Numbered from the stretch's first letter, positions 23,022 to 32,008 are shown. The stretch: 40,062 nt of DNA from Coprococcus sp. (GCA_016297325.1 JAEDGW010000007.1:1-40062); one strand, 5' to 3'. Notes: generated from the letters alone by a model not told the origin. Program-made: numbers and translations.

Positions 23022-24836
23022 ATGAATTTACTCACAATAAAGAATTTTTCAAAGGCATATACAGACAAGGTGTTGTTCGACAATGCTGACTTCTCCGTAA
23101 ACTCAGGTGAGAAGATCGGCGTTATCGGAGTCAACGGAACCGGCAAATCGACACTGCTCAAGATAATCTCAGGGATCGATGAATGTGACGAGGGTCAGGT
23201 ATCCAAGGGTACCAACGTGGTCATCCGTTACCTTCCGCAGACACCGGATTTCAGCGATGCAGTCAGCATATATGACTACGTTATCACCGCCAACTCCAAC
23301 GAGGAGAACAAATGGAGCATAGAGGGTGATGCCAAATCATTCCTCCACAGGCTCGGATTCGATGACACAAGCCTGATGGTAAACACTCTGTCAGGAGGCC
23401 AGCGCAAGAAGGTGGCTCTGGCTGCGGCTCTTCTGTCAAGCTGCGACATTCTGGTGCTGGACGAGCCGACAAACCATCTGGACAACGACATGACAGAATA
23501 TCTGGAGGACTATCTGAACAATTATAAGGGAGCACTTGTCATGGTCACACATGACAGATATTTCCTCGACAAGGTGTGCAACCGCATAGTGGAGATAGAC
23601 AAGGGAAAAACATACAGCTACAACGCCAATTATGAGGGATACCTCATGCTCAAGGCGGAGCGCGAGAACATAGCTCTGGCAACCCAGAACAAACACCAGA
23701 ACATCCTCAGAAAAGAGATCGCATGGATGCAGAGAGGTGCACGGGCAAGAAGCACAAAACAGAAGGCCCACATCCAGAGATATGAAAAACTTGCAAGTGA
23801 GGAACTCATCAAGGAGACCCAGTCCGTAACCATGAGTTCCATCGCAAGCCGTCTTGGCAATAAAACCGTGGAGATCCACGATGTCACAAAGACATGGCCA
23901 AACCGCAGCGAACCTGTCATCAGTGATTTTTCATATAATTTTCTCCGCACTGACAGAATAGGAGTCGTAGGTCCTAACGGATGCGGCAAGACCACCCTCA
24001 TGAAGCTCATAACCGGTGTCACAAAACCTGACAGCGGATACATCGATATAGGAGACACTGTGAGGATCGGATATTTTTCACAGGAAAATGAAGCCCTGGA
24101 TCCAAATATGAAGGTTCTGGACTACGTAAAAGAGACTGCCGAATACATACAGACAACCGAAGGACTCATGTCAGCTTCGACCATGTGTGAGAGATTCCTG
24201 TTTGACGGAACTCTGCAGCACCAGCGCATAGAGAAGCTTTCCGGAGGAGAAAAGCGCCGCCTCTATCTGCTCAAAGTGTTGGTTTCATCCCCAAATGTCC
24301 TTATACTCGATGAGCCGACAAATGATCTGGATATATCCACACTCTGTATATTGGAGGACTACCTGGACTCATTTCAGGGAATCCTCATCGTGGTATCGCA
24401 CGACAGATATTTCCTCGACAGAGTTGTCCGCAAGCTCCTTGTATTTGACGGACATGGACACATATCCCAGTTTGAAGGCGGTTATACCGATTACTACATA
24501 ACACACGGATCATTTGCAAACAGCACAGCAACAGCCCCTGTATCGCCTAAAACCGAACCACAGGCCAATAAAGAAAAAGAAAAAAAGAAGCCATCAGCTT
24601 CCCCAAAGAAGAAATTTTCATATAATGAGCAGCGGGAATATGAGACCATCGAAGATGACATCGCAGCCAAGGAAAATGAAATAGCTGAGACTGAGGACGC
24701 TATCAACGCCTCCGTCTCGGATTTCGTCAAATTGAACGAGCTCACCGCCCGTAAAGAAAAGCTTGAAGAAGAACTGGATCATCTGCTTGACAGATATGTA
24801 TATCTCACAGAGCTGGCAGAATCATTTGAAAACTAA
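23022..24836 (+). CDS. uup: Uup-type ABC-F ATPase
   Basis: A 604-residue soluble ABC-F protein. Domain 1 has Walker A GVIGVNGTGKSTLLK, signature LSGGQRKKVALAAALL and Walker B LVLDEPTNHLD; domain 2 has GPNGCGKTTLMKL, LSGGEKRRLYLLKVL and LILDEPTNDLD. A Lys-rich linker (residues about 500-525) leads to a C-terminal coiled coil (EQREYETIEDDIAAKENEIA onward), the hallmark of Uup, which binds branched nucleic acid or the ribosome. It is a different subgroup from the other ABC-F gene at 11163, which lacks this tail. The gene converges with the small four-Cys gene, 2 bases apart. Confidence 0.9.
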   Translation: MNLLTIKNFSKAYTDKVLFDNADFSVNSGEKIGVIGVNGTGKSTLLKIISGIDECDEGQVSKGTNVVIRYLPQTPDFSDAVSIYDYVITANSNEENKWSIEGDAKSFLHRLGFDDTSLMVNTLSGGQRKKVALAAALLSSCDILVLDEPTNHLDNDMTEYLEDYLNNYKGALVMVTHDRYFLDKVCNRIVEIDKGKTYSYNANYEGYLMLKAERENIALATQNKHQNILRKEIAWMQRGARARSTKQKAHIQRYEKLASEELIKETQSVTMSSIASRLGNKTVEIHDVTKTWPNRSEPVISDFSYNFLRTDRIGVVGPNGCGKTTLMKLITGVTKPDSGYIDIGDTVRIGYFSQENEALDPNMKVLDYVKETAEYIQTTEGLMSASTMCERFLFDGTLQHQRIEKLSGGEKRRLYLLKVLVSSPNVLILDEPTNDLDISTLCILEDYLDSFQGILIVVSHDRYFLDRVVRKLLVFDGHGHISQFEGGYTDYYITHGSFANSTATAPVSPKTEPQANKEKEKKKPSASPKKKFSYNEQREYETIEDDIAAKENEIAETEDAINASVSDFVKLNELTARKEKLEEELDHLLDRYVYLTELAESFEN

Positions 24837-24838
24837 CA

Positions 24839-25015
24839 CTACATCTGATGTCTGACCACTTTGTACTCGTCATCCAGCTGGAAATATGGGCAGTTGTCAT
24901 AGTCTCTTGCTATGAACCTGGCAAAATCGTCTTCATCCATATTTACAAGGCACTCGTAGAAATCATCTTCTTCATCGTACACGTAGTGTGCACACATATC
25001 ACAATTGGAAGCCAT
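24839..25015 (-). CDS. 58-residue acidic four-cysteine protein
   Basis: A small complete gene: ATG at 25015 behind AAGGGAGAAGACCT and a TAG at 24841-24839. It begins MASNCDMCAHYVYDEEDDFY and carries Cys5, Cys8, Cys22 and Cys42, with a CxxC then single cysteines, a spacing that could hold zinc or another metal. It is strongly acidic, with DEEDD and NMDEDD runs, and ends in DDEYKVVRHQM. The pattern matches a very short conserved protein family (a DUF of the 6472 type, from memory) common in Lachnospiraceae; its function is unknown. It lies convergent to uup, with stops 2 bases apart. Confidence 0.85.
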   Translation of the reverse strand: MASNCDMCAHYVYDEEDDFYECLVNMDEDDFARFIARDYDNCPYFQLDDEYKVVRHQM

Positions 25016-25173
25016 AGGTCTTCTCCCTTCGTATACTTTTTATACGATTATACACTTTGATTTCTACAAAACACAACTATTTTTATTTGTAGCAAATTTC
25101 TATGTGATGTGTTATTATTAGAAGAAGTATACAAAGGGATTTGCTTACGCAAAAAAAGGAGTGTGTTTCCAGT

Positions 25174-26442
25174 ATGAAAAAGAGAATAACTGCACTATTG
25201 CTGGCAATGGTCATGACATTTGCCATGTCGATCTCAGCTTTTGCCGCTGATGATACTTCAGACAGCAGCAACGATGCAGATAAAGTGAATGGTAAGACTT
25301 ATTTCTACGATCAATTTGACAACAGCGCATACCGCACTGTCTACAAACAGATCAACGATGCGGCTGCTAGTTTTCACGATTCAACGCAGACTGCACAGTA
25401 TCAGGACGGGGGCTATTATACAGCATTTACACTGTCAATAAACAACAAGGACTGGGAGGTCATCGGGGAGGATGGTCTGAACCAGGTAGTCAATGCCGTA
25501 CTTGCTGATCACCCGGAATACTTCTGGATGTCTGATAACTATGAGTACCATCAGGAATCATCCGGAGAACTGAAATTCACTTCACTCACCATAGAGTGTT
25601 ATTCACTGTATGCCAACGGTGATACCCGTTCTATCTACAAGAACAACTTCGATATGACTATCCGCAACTATGTTGCAACATTGGATGAGAACGCAAAGGA
25701 TTACGAGAAAGTGTACCTCATCCACAACGCCATCATCAACAAGGTGTATTATTCAGCAGAGATAACATCCAGAGATCAGGATAACATATATGCGTTCACC
25801 GCAGACGGAGTCTTCAACTCCAAGTATCAGACGGCTGTATCCTACGGATATGCCAAGGCTTTCAAGGCTATCATGGATTATATCGATGTTCCATGTATCT
25901 ATATTGAAGGCCAGAACTCAGATCTTCTGGACGACTCCATGGAGACACAGAAGAAGCTGAAAGATGAGGGCAATATCAACAACTGTGCATGGAATGCCGT
26001 ATATCTCGGAGGAGAGTGGTATCTGATCAATGTTGGACTTGACGATCCTGTCACAGCCACAGGAAAAGAGGCACTGTCCTACAAATACTTCAACGTGACA
26101 GACAAACAGGCATCAAACCTCACAGCCATCACCTCAAGACTTCCTAAGATTCCTGAGTGTACCGGCACAGAATACTGCCTATCAAAGGTTCAGGACGATC
26201 TGAAAGCAGACGGACTGTGGGAGAACTCAAGCTACAACATCATCGACAAGATCCTCGACAGATACGGTCTGTCAGTAGTTCTCATCAGTGTCGGTGTGAT
26301 CATGCTCCTGCTGGTTACGCTGATAAAGCGCATACACAAGAGACATGCATCAAAGAAGAAAGAGAAAGTTAAAAAGGCCAAGACAGTTGTGGTTGACAAC
26401 TCAGAGCTCGATGAACAGCTCAGAAAACCACCTATCTCATAA
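25174..26442 (+). CDS. Exported transglutaminase-fold protein with substituted catalytic triad
   Basis: A 422-residue protein with a Sec signal (MKKRITALLLAMVMTFAMS, cleaved after AFA), a transglutaminase-like core and a C-terminal membrane span (about residues 363-385) with a basic cytoplasmic tail, so the core faces outward. The core pattern is clear, but each catalytic position is changed: AVSYGYAKAF has Ser223 where family members have the nucleophile Cys (VCxGYAxAF), NNCAWNAVYLGGEWY has Cys271 instead of His, and YLINVGLDDP has Asn286 instead of Asp. Normal activity is therefore unlikely; a binding or structural role at the cell wall is inferred. The ATG at 25174 follows AAAGGAG at long spacing; an upstream in-frame ATG would hide the signal peptide. 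Confidence 0.8.
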   Translation: MKKRITALLLAMVMTFAMSISAFAADDTSDSSNDADKVNGKTYFYDQFDNSAYRTVYKQINDAAASFHDSTQTAQYQDGGYYTAFTLSINNKDWEVIGEDGLNQVVNAVLADHPEYFWMSDNYEYHQESSGELKFTSLTIECYSLYANGDTRSIYKNNFDMTIRNYVATLDENAKDYEKVYLIHNAIINKVYYSAEITSRDQDNIYAFTADGVFNSKYQTAVSYGYAKAFKAIMDYIDVPCIYIEGQNSDLLDDSMETQKKLKDEGNINNCAWNAVYLGGEWYLINVGLDDPVTATGKEALSYKYFNVTDKQASNLTAITSRLPKIPECTGTEYCLSKVQDDLKADGLWENSSYNIIDKILDRYGLSVVLISVGVIMLLLVTLIKRIHKRHASKKKEKVKKAKTVVVDNSELDEQLRKPPIS

Positions 26443-26460
26443 TACATATTTACAGACAAA

Positions 26461-26509
26461 AAACTTCATCGATATGATTTACTGTCAATCACATCGATGA
26501 AGTTTATTT
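26461..26509. terminator. Bidirectional terminator between convergent genes
   Basis: AAACTTCATCGAT pairs perfectly with ATCGATGAAGTTT across a 19-base loop, with A- and T-rich flanks on both sides. It serves both the transglutaminase-like gene and the convergent membrane protein gene. Confidence 0.75.
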
Positions 26510-26568
26510 GTTATCATATGATCATTTTTCACTTGTTGAAAACCGTTCACAAGTCTGACTTAAGAAAT

Positions 26569-27558
26569 CTACTCCGAGAAATTATCCTTGAGTACATTTA
26601 CAGTTATCTTCTTCATTGAAGAGTTGCCTGCCCAATCTGTGACTGTGAGTGTGACGCTCACAGGTCTGGCTGTGCTGGTGTCTACTTCACTCATAGATGT
26701 CAGTTTACTCTGTATATCAGGATCGTCATCTGTGACATTATAGTAGTCTCCCCAATTTATCTCCTGGCCTACAGCGACATCTATCTCATCCGGTCCATCG
26801 ATATAAGGATTTACCTCATCCACTACATTGATCGTACCCTTTTTTGACTTTTTAAGCTTACCTCTCTGGATTGTAAATTTCACTGTGTACTCGCCAAGCT
26901 TAGTAGGATTAAATGAATCCTTGTCAAATATCAGCTTCGCATCGTTGCTGTCCGGCTCAAAATAATTGCTTATGTCAAAGCTGTCACCCATGTTGTATTT
27001 CGTCTCGATCTGCTTCACCCTGAGCATACTCGATCGCATGATAACGGTTATGATGACCGCCAGGAATATACCAACAACAAGTGCCGCCAGCAGAACTCTT
27101 TTTGCATTGAGCCTTGGCGTCTGTTTTTTCTTCTTTCTATGTGCGGCTGCATTGGATGAACCTGACCTGTTCGACTTTGATGCAGGTCTTGATGTATTCT
27201 TTGCCCTGCTCTGTGTATCTGCACTCTTTGCAAGCGGACGTCCCGTACTTGTACGGCTTCTCTCCTGCTCTGTCGCACTCTTCGGGCGGCTGCTTGCTGC
27301 CTTGCCGCTGCTTGATGGACGGCTGCTGCTTGATGGACGACTTCCGCTTGCCGGACGACTTCCACTTGCCGGACGGCTTCCGCTTGATGGACGGCTTCCG
27401 CTTGATGGACGGCCGCCACCAGCCGTCTTACCACTGCCCGATGGACGGCTTCCACCAGCTGACGCCTTGCTCACCATCGCCTTAGACACCTTTACTGTGC
27501 CATCAGATTTCTTTACGCTATCTTTATCTTCCAAATGTACATACCTCCCTGCTGACAA
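26569..27558 (-). CDS. Single-pass membrane protein with Ser/Arg/Pro repeats and Ig-like extracellular domain
   Basis: About 329 residues. Residues 35-95 are repeats of GSRPS/GSRPA type, rich in Gly, Ser, Arg and Pro, encoded by near-identical 18-base units at about 27300-27440. A basic disordered stretch follows to residue 150, ending HRKKKKQTPRLNAKR, then one membrane span (VLLAALVVGIFLAVIITVIM) and an outside part of two beta-rich segments (KLGEYTVKFTIQRGKLKKSK; VTLTVTDWAGNSSMKKITV) resembling bacterial Ig-like folds. The start is uncertain: the frame opens at a TTG (27558), while GGGAGG lies before a second TTG at 27534. The cytoplasmic repeat tail may bind nucleic acid or other acidic partners; that is speculation. 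Confidence 0.75.
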   Translation of the reverse strand: MSAGRYVHLEDKDSVKKSDGTVKVSKAMVSKASAGGSRPSGSGKTAGGGRPSSGSRPSSGSRPASGSRPASGSRPSSSSRPSSSGKAASSRPKSATEQERSRTSTGRPLAKSADTQSRAKNTSRPASKSNRSGSSNAAAHRKKKKQTPRLNAKRVLLAALVVGIFLAVIITVIMRSSMLRVKQIETKYNMGDSFDISNYFEPDSNDAKLIFDKDSFNPTKLGEYTVKFTIQRGKLKKSKKGTINVVDEVNPYIDGPDEIDVAVGQEINWGDYYNVTDDDPDIQSKLTSMSEVDTSTARPVSVTLTVTDWAGNSSMKKITVNVLKDNFSE

Positions 27559-27674
27559 CTTTCAGGTTTTATATGAATCCCATAGCCAAAAACTGCGTTC
27601 AGAAGTTACTCCTGCTTCATCCCGCAAACATATATATTATACATAATATTTTGCAGACACACAATCATTTCGCA

Positions 27675-27703
27675 TTGCAATAGTTGCTAATAAGTGAGAT
27701 AAT
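27675..27703 (+). promoter_or_regulatory. Promoter of the citrate synthase gene
   Basis: TTGCAA (27675-27680) and GATAAT (27698-27703) are separated by 17 bases, about 40 bases before the chosen start codon. Confidence 0.6.
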
Positions 27704-27742
27704 TCACAGGAAAGCTACTTGAAACTTGAAAGGAGTTTACTT

Positions 27743-29098
27743 ATGTCAATTAATAATCTTAGTTCATTCACGAAGGAACGTCTTGGGCTCTGCATTGAGA
27801 ATGACACCATAGCCAGCAATCTCTACGAAGAATATGGTGTAAAGCGTGGCCTCCGCGATCTGAACGGAATCGGAATAAATGCGGGAATAACAAACATATC
27901 TCTGAGCAAGGCTCACAAGCTTGAGAACGGTGTGCACACGCCGATGGACGGAGAGCTTTATTACAGAGGGTACGAGATAAGACAGCTCATAGACGGCTTC
28001 ATATCAGAAGGCAGATTCGGATTTGAAGAGTGTACATACCTTCTGCTCTTTGGAAAGCTTCCGGACGAGGCAGAGCTCGCCAAATTCAAGCAGGTACTCA
28101 ATCTCGCCTATGATCTTCCTCACAACTTTATTCAGGATGTCATCATGAAGAATCCTACAAAGGACATCATCTCAAACATGACAAAGAGTATATTGGCACT
28201 CGGTTCATACGACAAGTCAGAGACAGATATATCTCTCGACAACGTTCTCCAGCAGTGCCTTATGATCATAAGCGTATTTCCAAGACTCGCTGTGTATTCA
28301 TTTCAGGGATACAGACACTACGAGCTTGGAAGAAGCTGTTACATACACAAGCCGGATCCTGAACTCTCATTTGCGGAGAATATACTGAGTATGCTCCGTT
28401 CAGACAGAAAGTATACCCAGCTTGAGGCAAAGGTTCTGGACCTCGCACTTGTTCTCCACATGGAGCACGGCGGCGGAAGCAATTCCACATTTACCACACG
28501 TGTAGTTACTTCATCCGGCTCCGATACATACGCTACCATAGCTGCGGCTCTGTGTTCCCTCAAGGGACCTCTCAACGGCGGCGGCGATCTGAAGGTCATG
28601 GAGATGATGAAGAATATCCACACCAACGTTGAGGACGTCACAGACGAACAGCAGGTTCGTGAATACATCCGCAAGATCGTGCGCGGAGAAGCTTTTGACA
28701 AGAGCGGAGTTGTATACGGAATGGGACAGCCTGTCTACTCACTGTCAGACCCTAGAGCCGTCATCATAAAGGAATATGTGGAAAAACTTGCCGAAGAAAA
28801 GCATGAGAAGGACGAATTCAAACTTTATGAACTCATAGAGAGAGTCGCTCCGGAAGTCATCGCCGAGGAGCGCAAGATCTACAAGGGTGTCTGCATCAAC
28901 ATTGACTACTACTGTGGTCTGCTCTACAAGATGCTCAAGATACCTTATGCACTGTACACCCCTCTGTTTGCAATAGGAAGAGTTGTCGGCTGGAGTGCTC
29001 ACCGTATGGAGGAGCTCATCAACAGCTACAAGATCATGAGACCTGCATACCCTAGCCTTGTAGAACCAAAGGACTACGTACCTATAGACGAGAGATAA
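27743..29098 (+). CDS. gltA: Citrate synthase (family member with an atypical catalytic loop)
   Basis: A 451-residue protein with full citrate synthase architecture: ELYYRGYEIRQLIDG, FEECTYLLLFGKLPDEAEL, and VLHMEHGGGSNSTFTTRVV with the first catalytic His (His242). The Asp appears in INIDYYCGLLYKML. In the loop that normally reads GPxHGGAN with the oxaloacetate-binding His (His305 in E. coli), this protein reads GPLNGGGD, so Asn278 replaces that His; the DNA is CCTCTCAACGGCGGC. Whether this is tolerated in the clostridial branch I cannot tell. GAAAGGAG precedes the ATG at 27743; the upstream TTG at 27719 would include it. It is followed by a metallohydrolase gene 18 bases downstream. Confidence 0.85.
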   Translation: MSINNLSSFTKERLGLCIENDTIASNLYEEYGVKRGLRDLNGIGINAGITNISLSKAHKLENGVHTPMDGELYYRGYEIRQLIDGFISEGRFGFEECTYLLLFGKLPDEAELAKFKQVLNLAYDLPHNFIQDVIMKNPTKDIISNMTKSILALGSYDKSETDISLDNVLQQCLMIISVFPRLAVYSFQGYRHYELGRSCYIHKPDPELSFAENILSMLRSDRKYTQLEAKVLDLALVLHMEHGGGSNSTFTTRVVTSSGSDTYATIAAALCSLKGPLNGGGDLKVMEMMKNIHTNVEDVTDEQQVREYIRKIVRGEAFDKSGVVYGMGQPVYSLSDPRAVIIKEYVEKLAEEKHEKDEFKLYELIERVAPEVIAEERKIYKGVCINIDYYCGLLYKMLKIPYALYTPLFAIGRVVGWSAHRMEELINSYKIMRPAYPSLVEPKDYVPIDER

Positions 29099-29116
29099 CA
29101 GACCATATAAGAGACC

Positions 29117-29662
29117 ATGAACGACATACCAGATTACAGGATAATCAAAAGCAGAAGAAAAACCATCGGGCTGGAGATCAGCACAGATCTCCAGATCACG
29201 GTGCGTGCGCCATATCATCTTTCAGATGCAAAGATCAGTGAGTTCGTCGAGTCAAAGCAGGCATGGATACTGAAACATCTGGCCATCATGAAAGACCGTC
29301 AGGCTCATTCACCAGCCCCTGTATCAAATATATCCGATAAAGAGCTGGAGCAGCTTACAGATAAGGCACGCAGGGTCATTCCTAATAGGGTAGAATACTT
29401 TGCCCGGATCATAGGTGTCACATATGGCCGTATAACCATCCGGCATCAGAAGACCCGCTGGGGAAGCTGCAGTTCATCTGGCAACTTAAGCTTCAACTGC
29501 ATGCTCATGGCAACTTCGCCGGAGCTTGTGGATTATGTCGTGGTACACGAACTGTGCCACAGAAAACAGATGAACCACTCATCTCTATTCTGGAAAGAGG
29601 TAGAAGAAATCCTTCCAGACTACAGAAATCTGAGAGCCAGATTAAGAGAATACAGACTATGA
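29117..29662 (+). CDS. YgjP/SprT-like metal-dependent hydrolase
   Basis: A 181-residue protein of the M48-related YgjP (DUF45) group. The zinc motif is VVHELCHRKQMNHSSLFWKE, that is HExxH followed by a third ligand His seven to eight residues on; the preceding TRWGSCSSSGNLSFNCML is also diagnostic. The N-terminal part has KSRRKTIGLEISTDLQITVR, typical of this family. Substrate and role are unknown, though relatives are predicted peptidases. The ribosome-binding site (AAGAGACC) is weak. The 18-base gap after citrate synthase suggests cotranscription. Confidence 0.85.
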   Translation: MNDIPDYRIIKSRRKTIGLEISTDLQITVRAPYHLSDAKISEFVESKQAWILKHLAIMKDRQAHSPAPVSNISDKELEQLTDKARRVIPNRVEYFARIIGVTYGRITIRHQKTRWGSCSSSGNLSFNCMLMATSPELVDYVVVHELCHRKQMNHSSLFWKEVEEILPDYRNLRARLREYRL

Positions 29663-29706
29663 TATTAATCGGATATTCTTCTATAATATTCCCATCGCTT
29701 CGATTC

Positions 29707-29778
29707 AAAAAAATAAGAGACTGCCAAACGAAAGTACAACGAGGATCACCTCTTTCGTCTGACAGTCTCTTATTTTTA
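29707..29778. terminator. Bidirectional terminator between the metallohydrolase and fabH genes
   Basis: AAAAATAAGAGACTG pairs with CAGTCTCTTATTTTT, with inner arms AACGAAAG and CTTTCGT extending the stem. A and T runs flank both sides. Confidence 0.85.
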
Positions 29779-29835
29779 TTGTCAGTAGTAATTATATTCT
29801 TATCATAGCAATATCCAGAACGCTTTTCCAGCTTC

Positions 29836-30798
29836 CTACCACTCCATGACAACCGCGCCATATGTGAGGCCTGCGCCAAATGCTGACATGGCGATCTTGT
29901 CACCGCTCTTAATGCCGTGCTCTCTGACAAGCTGGTCAAGAAGTACCGGCACACTGGCAGCCGACATGTTGCCTGTGTAATCCAATGTTGTAGGGAACTT
30001 CTCCATAGGCGCCTTGAGTCTCTTTGCAACCGACTCTATGATTCTGACATTTGCCTGGTGGAGTACAAAGTAATCCACATCATCTGCCGTCATACCGGCC
30101 TTATCCAGAGCCTCCTGAAGGCACTTAGGACACTGTCTGACTGCAAACTTGTATACTTCCTGTCCATCCATGTAAAGATAGTCCGGTGTCACTTCATCCG
30201 GAACAAATATATTGTTCGTCTTTCTGCTCTCACAGGCGAGAACCATTCCTTTCTTGCCTATAGAACCCTGAACTATGCTTATGATTCCCTTATCTGATTC
30301 CTCCAGATATGCTGCGCCTGCTCCATCTCCAAACAATACGCAGGTTCCTCTGTCCTGCCAGTTGATTATCTTGGATAAAGTCTCAGCACCGATAACAAGG
30401 GCATTCTTCACAAATCCCGTCTCAATGTACATCTTTGCAACATTAAGCGCAAATACAAATCCCGAACATGCAGCATTCACATCAAATGCTATAGCTTTGT
30501 CTGCTCCGATGGCAGCCTGTACCTGGCACGCACCACTCGGTGTATAATAATCAGGAGTGACTGTTGCAAGAACTATAAGCTCCACATCCTCTGCAGCCTT
30601 TCCAGCCATGTCAAGAGCCTTCAGCGCCGCCTCAGAAGCCATGCTGGTGGTCGTCTCAGTTGTTGCTATCCTCCTTCTCTTTATTCCTGTTCTTGAGGAT
30701 ATCCACTCATCGGATGTATCGACGTACTTTGCCAACTCGTCATTTGTCACCTCTTTATTTGCCAGACAACTTCCTGTTCCCAATATTCTTACTGCCAT
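29836..30798 (-). CDS. fabH: 3-oxoacyl-ACP synthase III
   Basis: The enzyme condenses acetyl-CoA (or a branched primer) with malonyl-ACP to begin fatty acid synthesis. The 320 residues carry the full triad: Cys111 in DVNAACSGFVFALN, His247 in VLHQANVRIIESV and Asn277 in YTGNMSAASVPVLL. The GTGSCLANKEVTNDELAKYV start is typical. AGGGAGAATTTACAGAT precedes the ATG. It follows the GH5 gene by 24 bases on the same strand, an unusual pairing, and is separated from fabF and accDA by that gene and a hairpin. Confidence 0.95.
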   Translation of the reverse strand: MAVRILGTGSCLANKEVTNDELAKYVDTSDEWISSRTGIKRRRIATTETTTSMASEAALKALDMAGKAAEDVELIVLATVTPDYYTPSGACQVQAAIGADKAIAFDVNAACSGFVFALNVAKMYIETGFVKNALVIGAETLSKIINWQDRGTCVLFGDGAGAAYLEESDKGIISIVQGSIGKKGMVLACESRKTNNIFVPDEVTPDYLYMDGQEVYKFAVRQCPKCLQEALDKAGMTADDVDYFVLHQANVRIIESVAKRLKAPMEKFPTTLDYTGNMSAASVPVLLDQLVREHGIKSGDKIAMSAFGAGLTYGAVVMEW

Positions 30799-30822
30799 AT
30801 CTGTAAATTCTCCCTTAGTCTT

Positions 30823-31860
30823 TTATTCAAGTAATTCTGATACGAATTCTCCCCATTTGGTCTTATCTTTAAAATTCTTCTCAAACATCGGTGTATCGCC
30901 CTCATAGTCATATGAGCTTGCGATCCAGCTCGTCTCATGCTTATCCATGAAATGAGAGAACTTTATTCCGAACACGTTCTTCGTGCCGTTCATCTTCTCA
31001 TTCTCCGCATCCACATCGTCATCCGCATAGCCCCACTCGGTCACTATGATAGGATAGCTCGACACATATGCAGGCATATACTTCTGCCAGAACACTCTGT
31101 CCGGATACACATGCATGGAAAATGCAATATTGTCATCTTCAACTCCCAGTTCATCAAGCCAGCCAAGATCATAGCAATAATCTGGACTGCCCACAATTAT
31201 GAGTTGATCTGATCCGGCATCTCTGATGACACTCACAAGGCTGTCGGCACATCTCTTCCACTCTGAATCGCTCATGCCCACAGGCTCATTGTATATCTCA
31301 TATATCACATTCGGCACATCTTTGAAATAGCCTGCAACCACCTTCCAGAACTCCGCAGAGTAGTCCAGCGGATTGTCCTTTATAGACGGCATCTCATCTC
31401 CCGTACCATCTATAGGATTGCCAGTATAATCCCAGTCAATGATCACATAATTGTCATTCTCTCCTGCCCAGGCAACTATACGGTCAAGATATCTCCACAG
31501 ATAATAATCATCTCTCTTGTATTCCGCTGGTGACACGGGTACTCTGATGGCATTCCCACCAAGTTTGAACACCCCATCATAGAAATCTTCTTTGAATTTC
31601 TTCTCTTTGTAGAGCTCATGGGATTCTGGTACTTCCACACCCCTGAGCACTACCTGCTCACCGTCAGAATCGTATATGGCATTTCCTTTTGCCTGAAGTG
31701 CAGATGGATACTTCTTCGTGTCTTCGACAAACTCTGCTCTGGTTCCAACCGGCGTCAGGAATTCTCCGCCATTCTTTATATACTTTACAGCAAATATAGC
31801 CGCAGCCGCCACTATGGCCGCTATTATAACTATCAAGATGATTTTTAGCTGTCTCTTCAT
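30823..31860 (-). CDS. Glycoside hydrolase family 5, membrane-anchored (cellulase-like)
   Basis: A 345-residue protein with an uncleaved N-terminal anchor (KIILIVIIAAIVAAAAIFAV) and an extracellular GH5 barrel. The general acid is Glu192 in IYEIYNEPVG and the nucleophile Glu275 in IIVTEWGYAD; MHVYPDRVFW and GNAIRVPVSPAEY are also family stretches. It should cut beta-linked glucans or mannans outside the cell. The start is the ATG at 31860 with TTTGGAGGAACATAT directly before it; the frame is open to 31908 but those codons overlap the ribosome-binding site. It is unusual to find it directly upstream of fabH on one transcript. Confidence 0.85.
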   Translation of the reverse strand: MKRQLKIILIVIIAAIVAAAAIFAVKYIKNGGEFLTPVGTRAEFVEDTKKYPSALQAKGNAIYDSDGEQVVLRGVEVPESHELYKEKKFKEDFYDGVFKLGGNAIRVPVSPAEYKRDDYYLWRYLDRIVAWAGENDNYVIIDWDYTGNPIDGTGDEMPSIKDNPLDYSAEFWKVVAGYFKDVPNVIYEIYNEPVGMSDSEWKRCADSLVSVIRDAGSDQLIIVGSPDYCYDLGWLDELGVEDDNIAFSMHVYPDRVFWQKYMPAYVSSYPIIVTEWGYADDDVDAENEKMNGTKNVFGIKFSHFMDKHETSWIASSYDYEGDTPMFEKNFKDKTKWGEFVSELLE

Positions 31861-31950
31861 ATATGTTCCTCCAAATCGTCGAACATCAGCCCGTCTAAAG
31901 CCGCTCATACATAAAGTGTACCAAAAAACAAAGATATCTTCAATACAAAG

Positions 31951-31997
31951 TACAGACAGCTACGGAGCAATCACCAATCACACCGTAGCTGTCTGTA
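31951..31997. terminator. Stem-loop between accDA and the GH5 gene
   Basis: TACAGACAGCTACGG pairs perfectly with CCGTAGCTGTCTGTA over a 17-base loop. The minus-strand exit is ACTTTGTATT, a weak U tract, while the plus-strand exit is GCTTTTAAT. It is probably the end of the fabF-accDA transcript. Confidence 0.7.
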
Positions 31998-32008
31998 GCT
32001 TTTAATAT

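Noticed and set aside
27048..27485. Frames on both strands across the GSRPS repeats
   Set aside because: They are open only because of repetition; the chosen frame alone continues into a membrane span and Ig-like domain.
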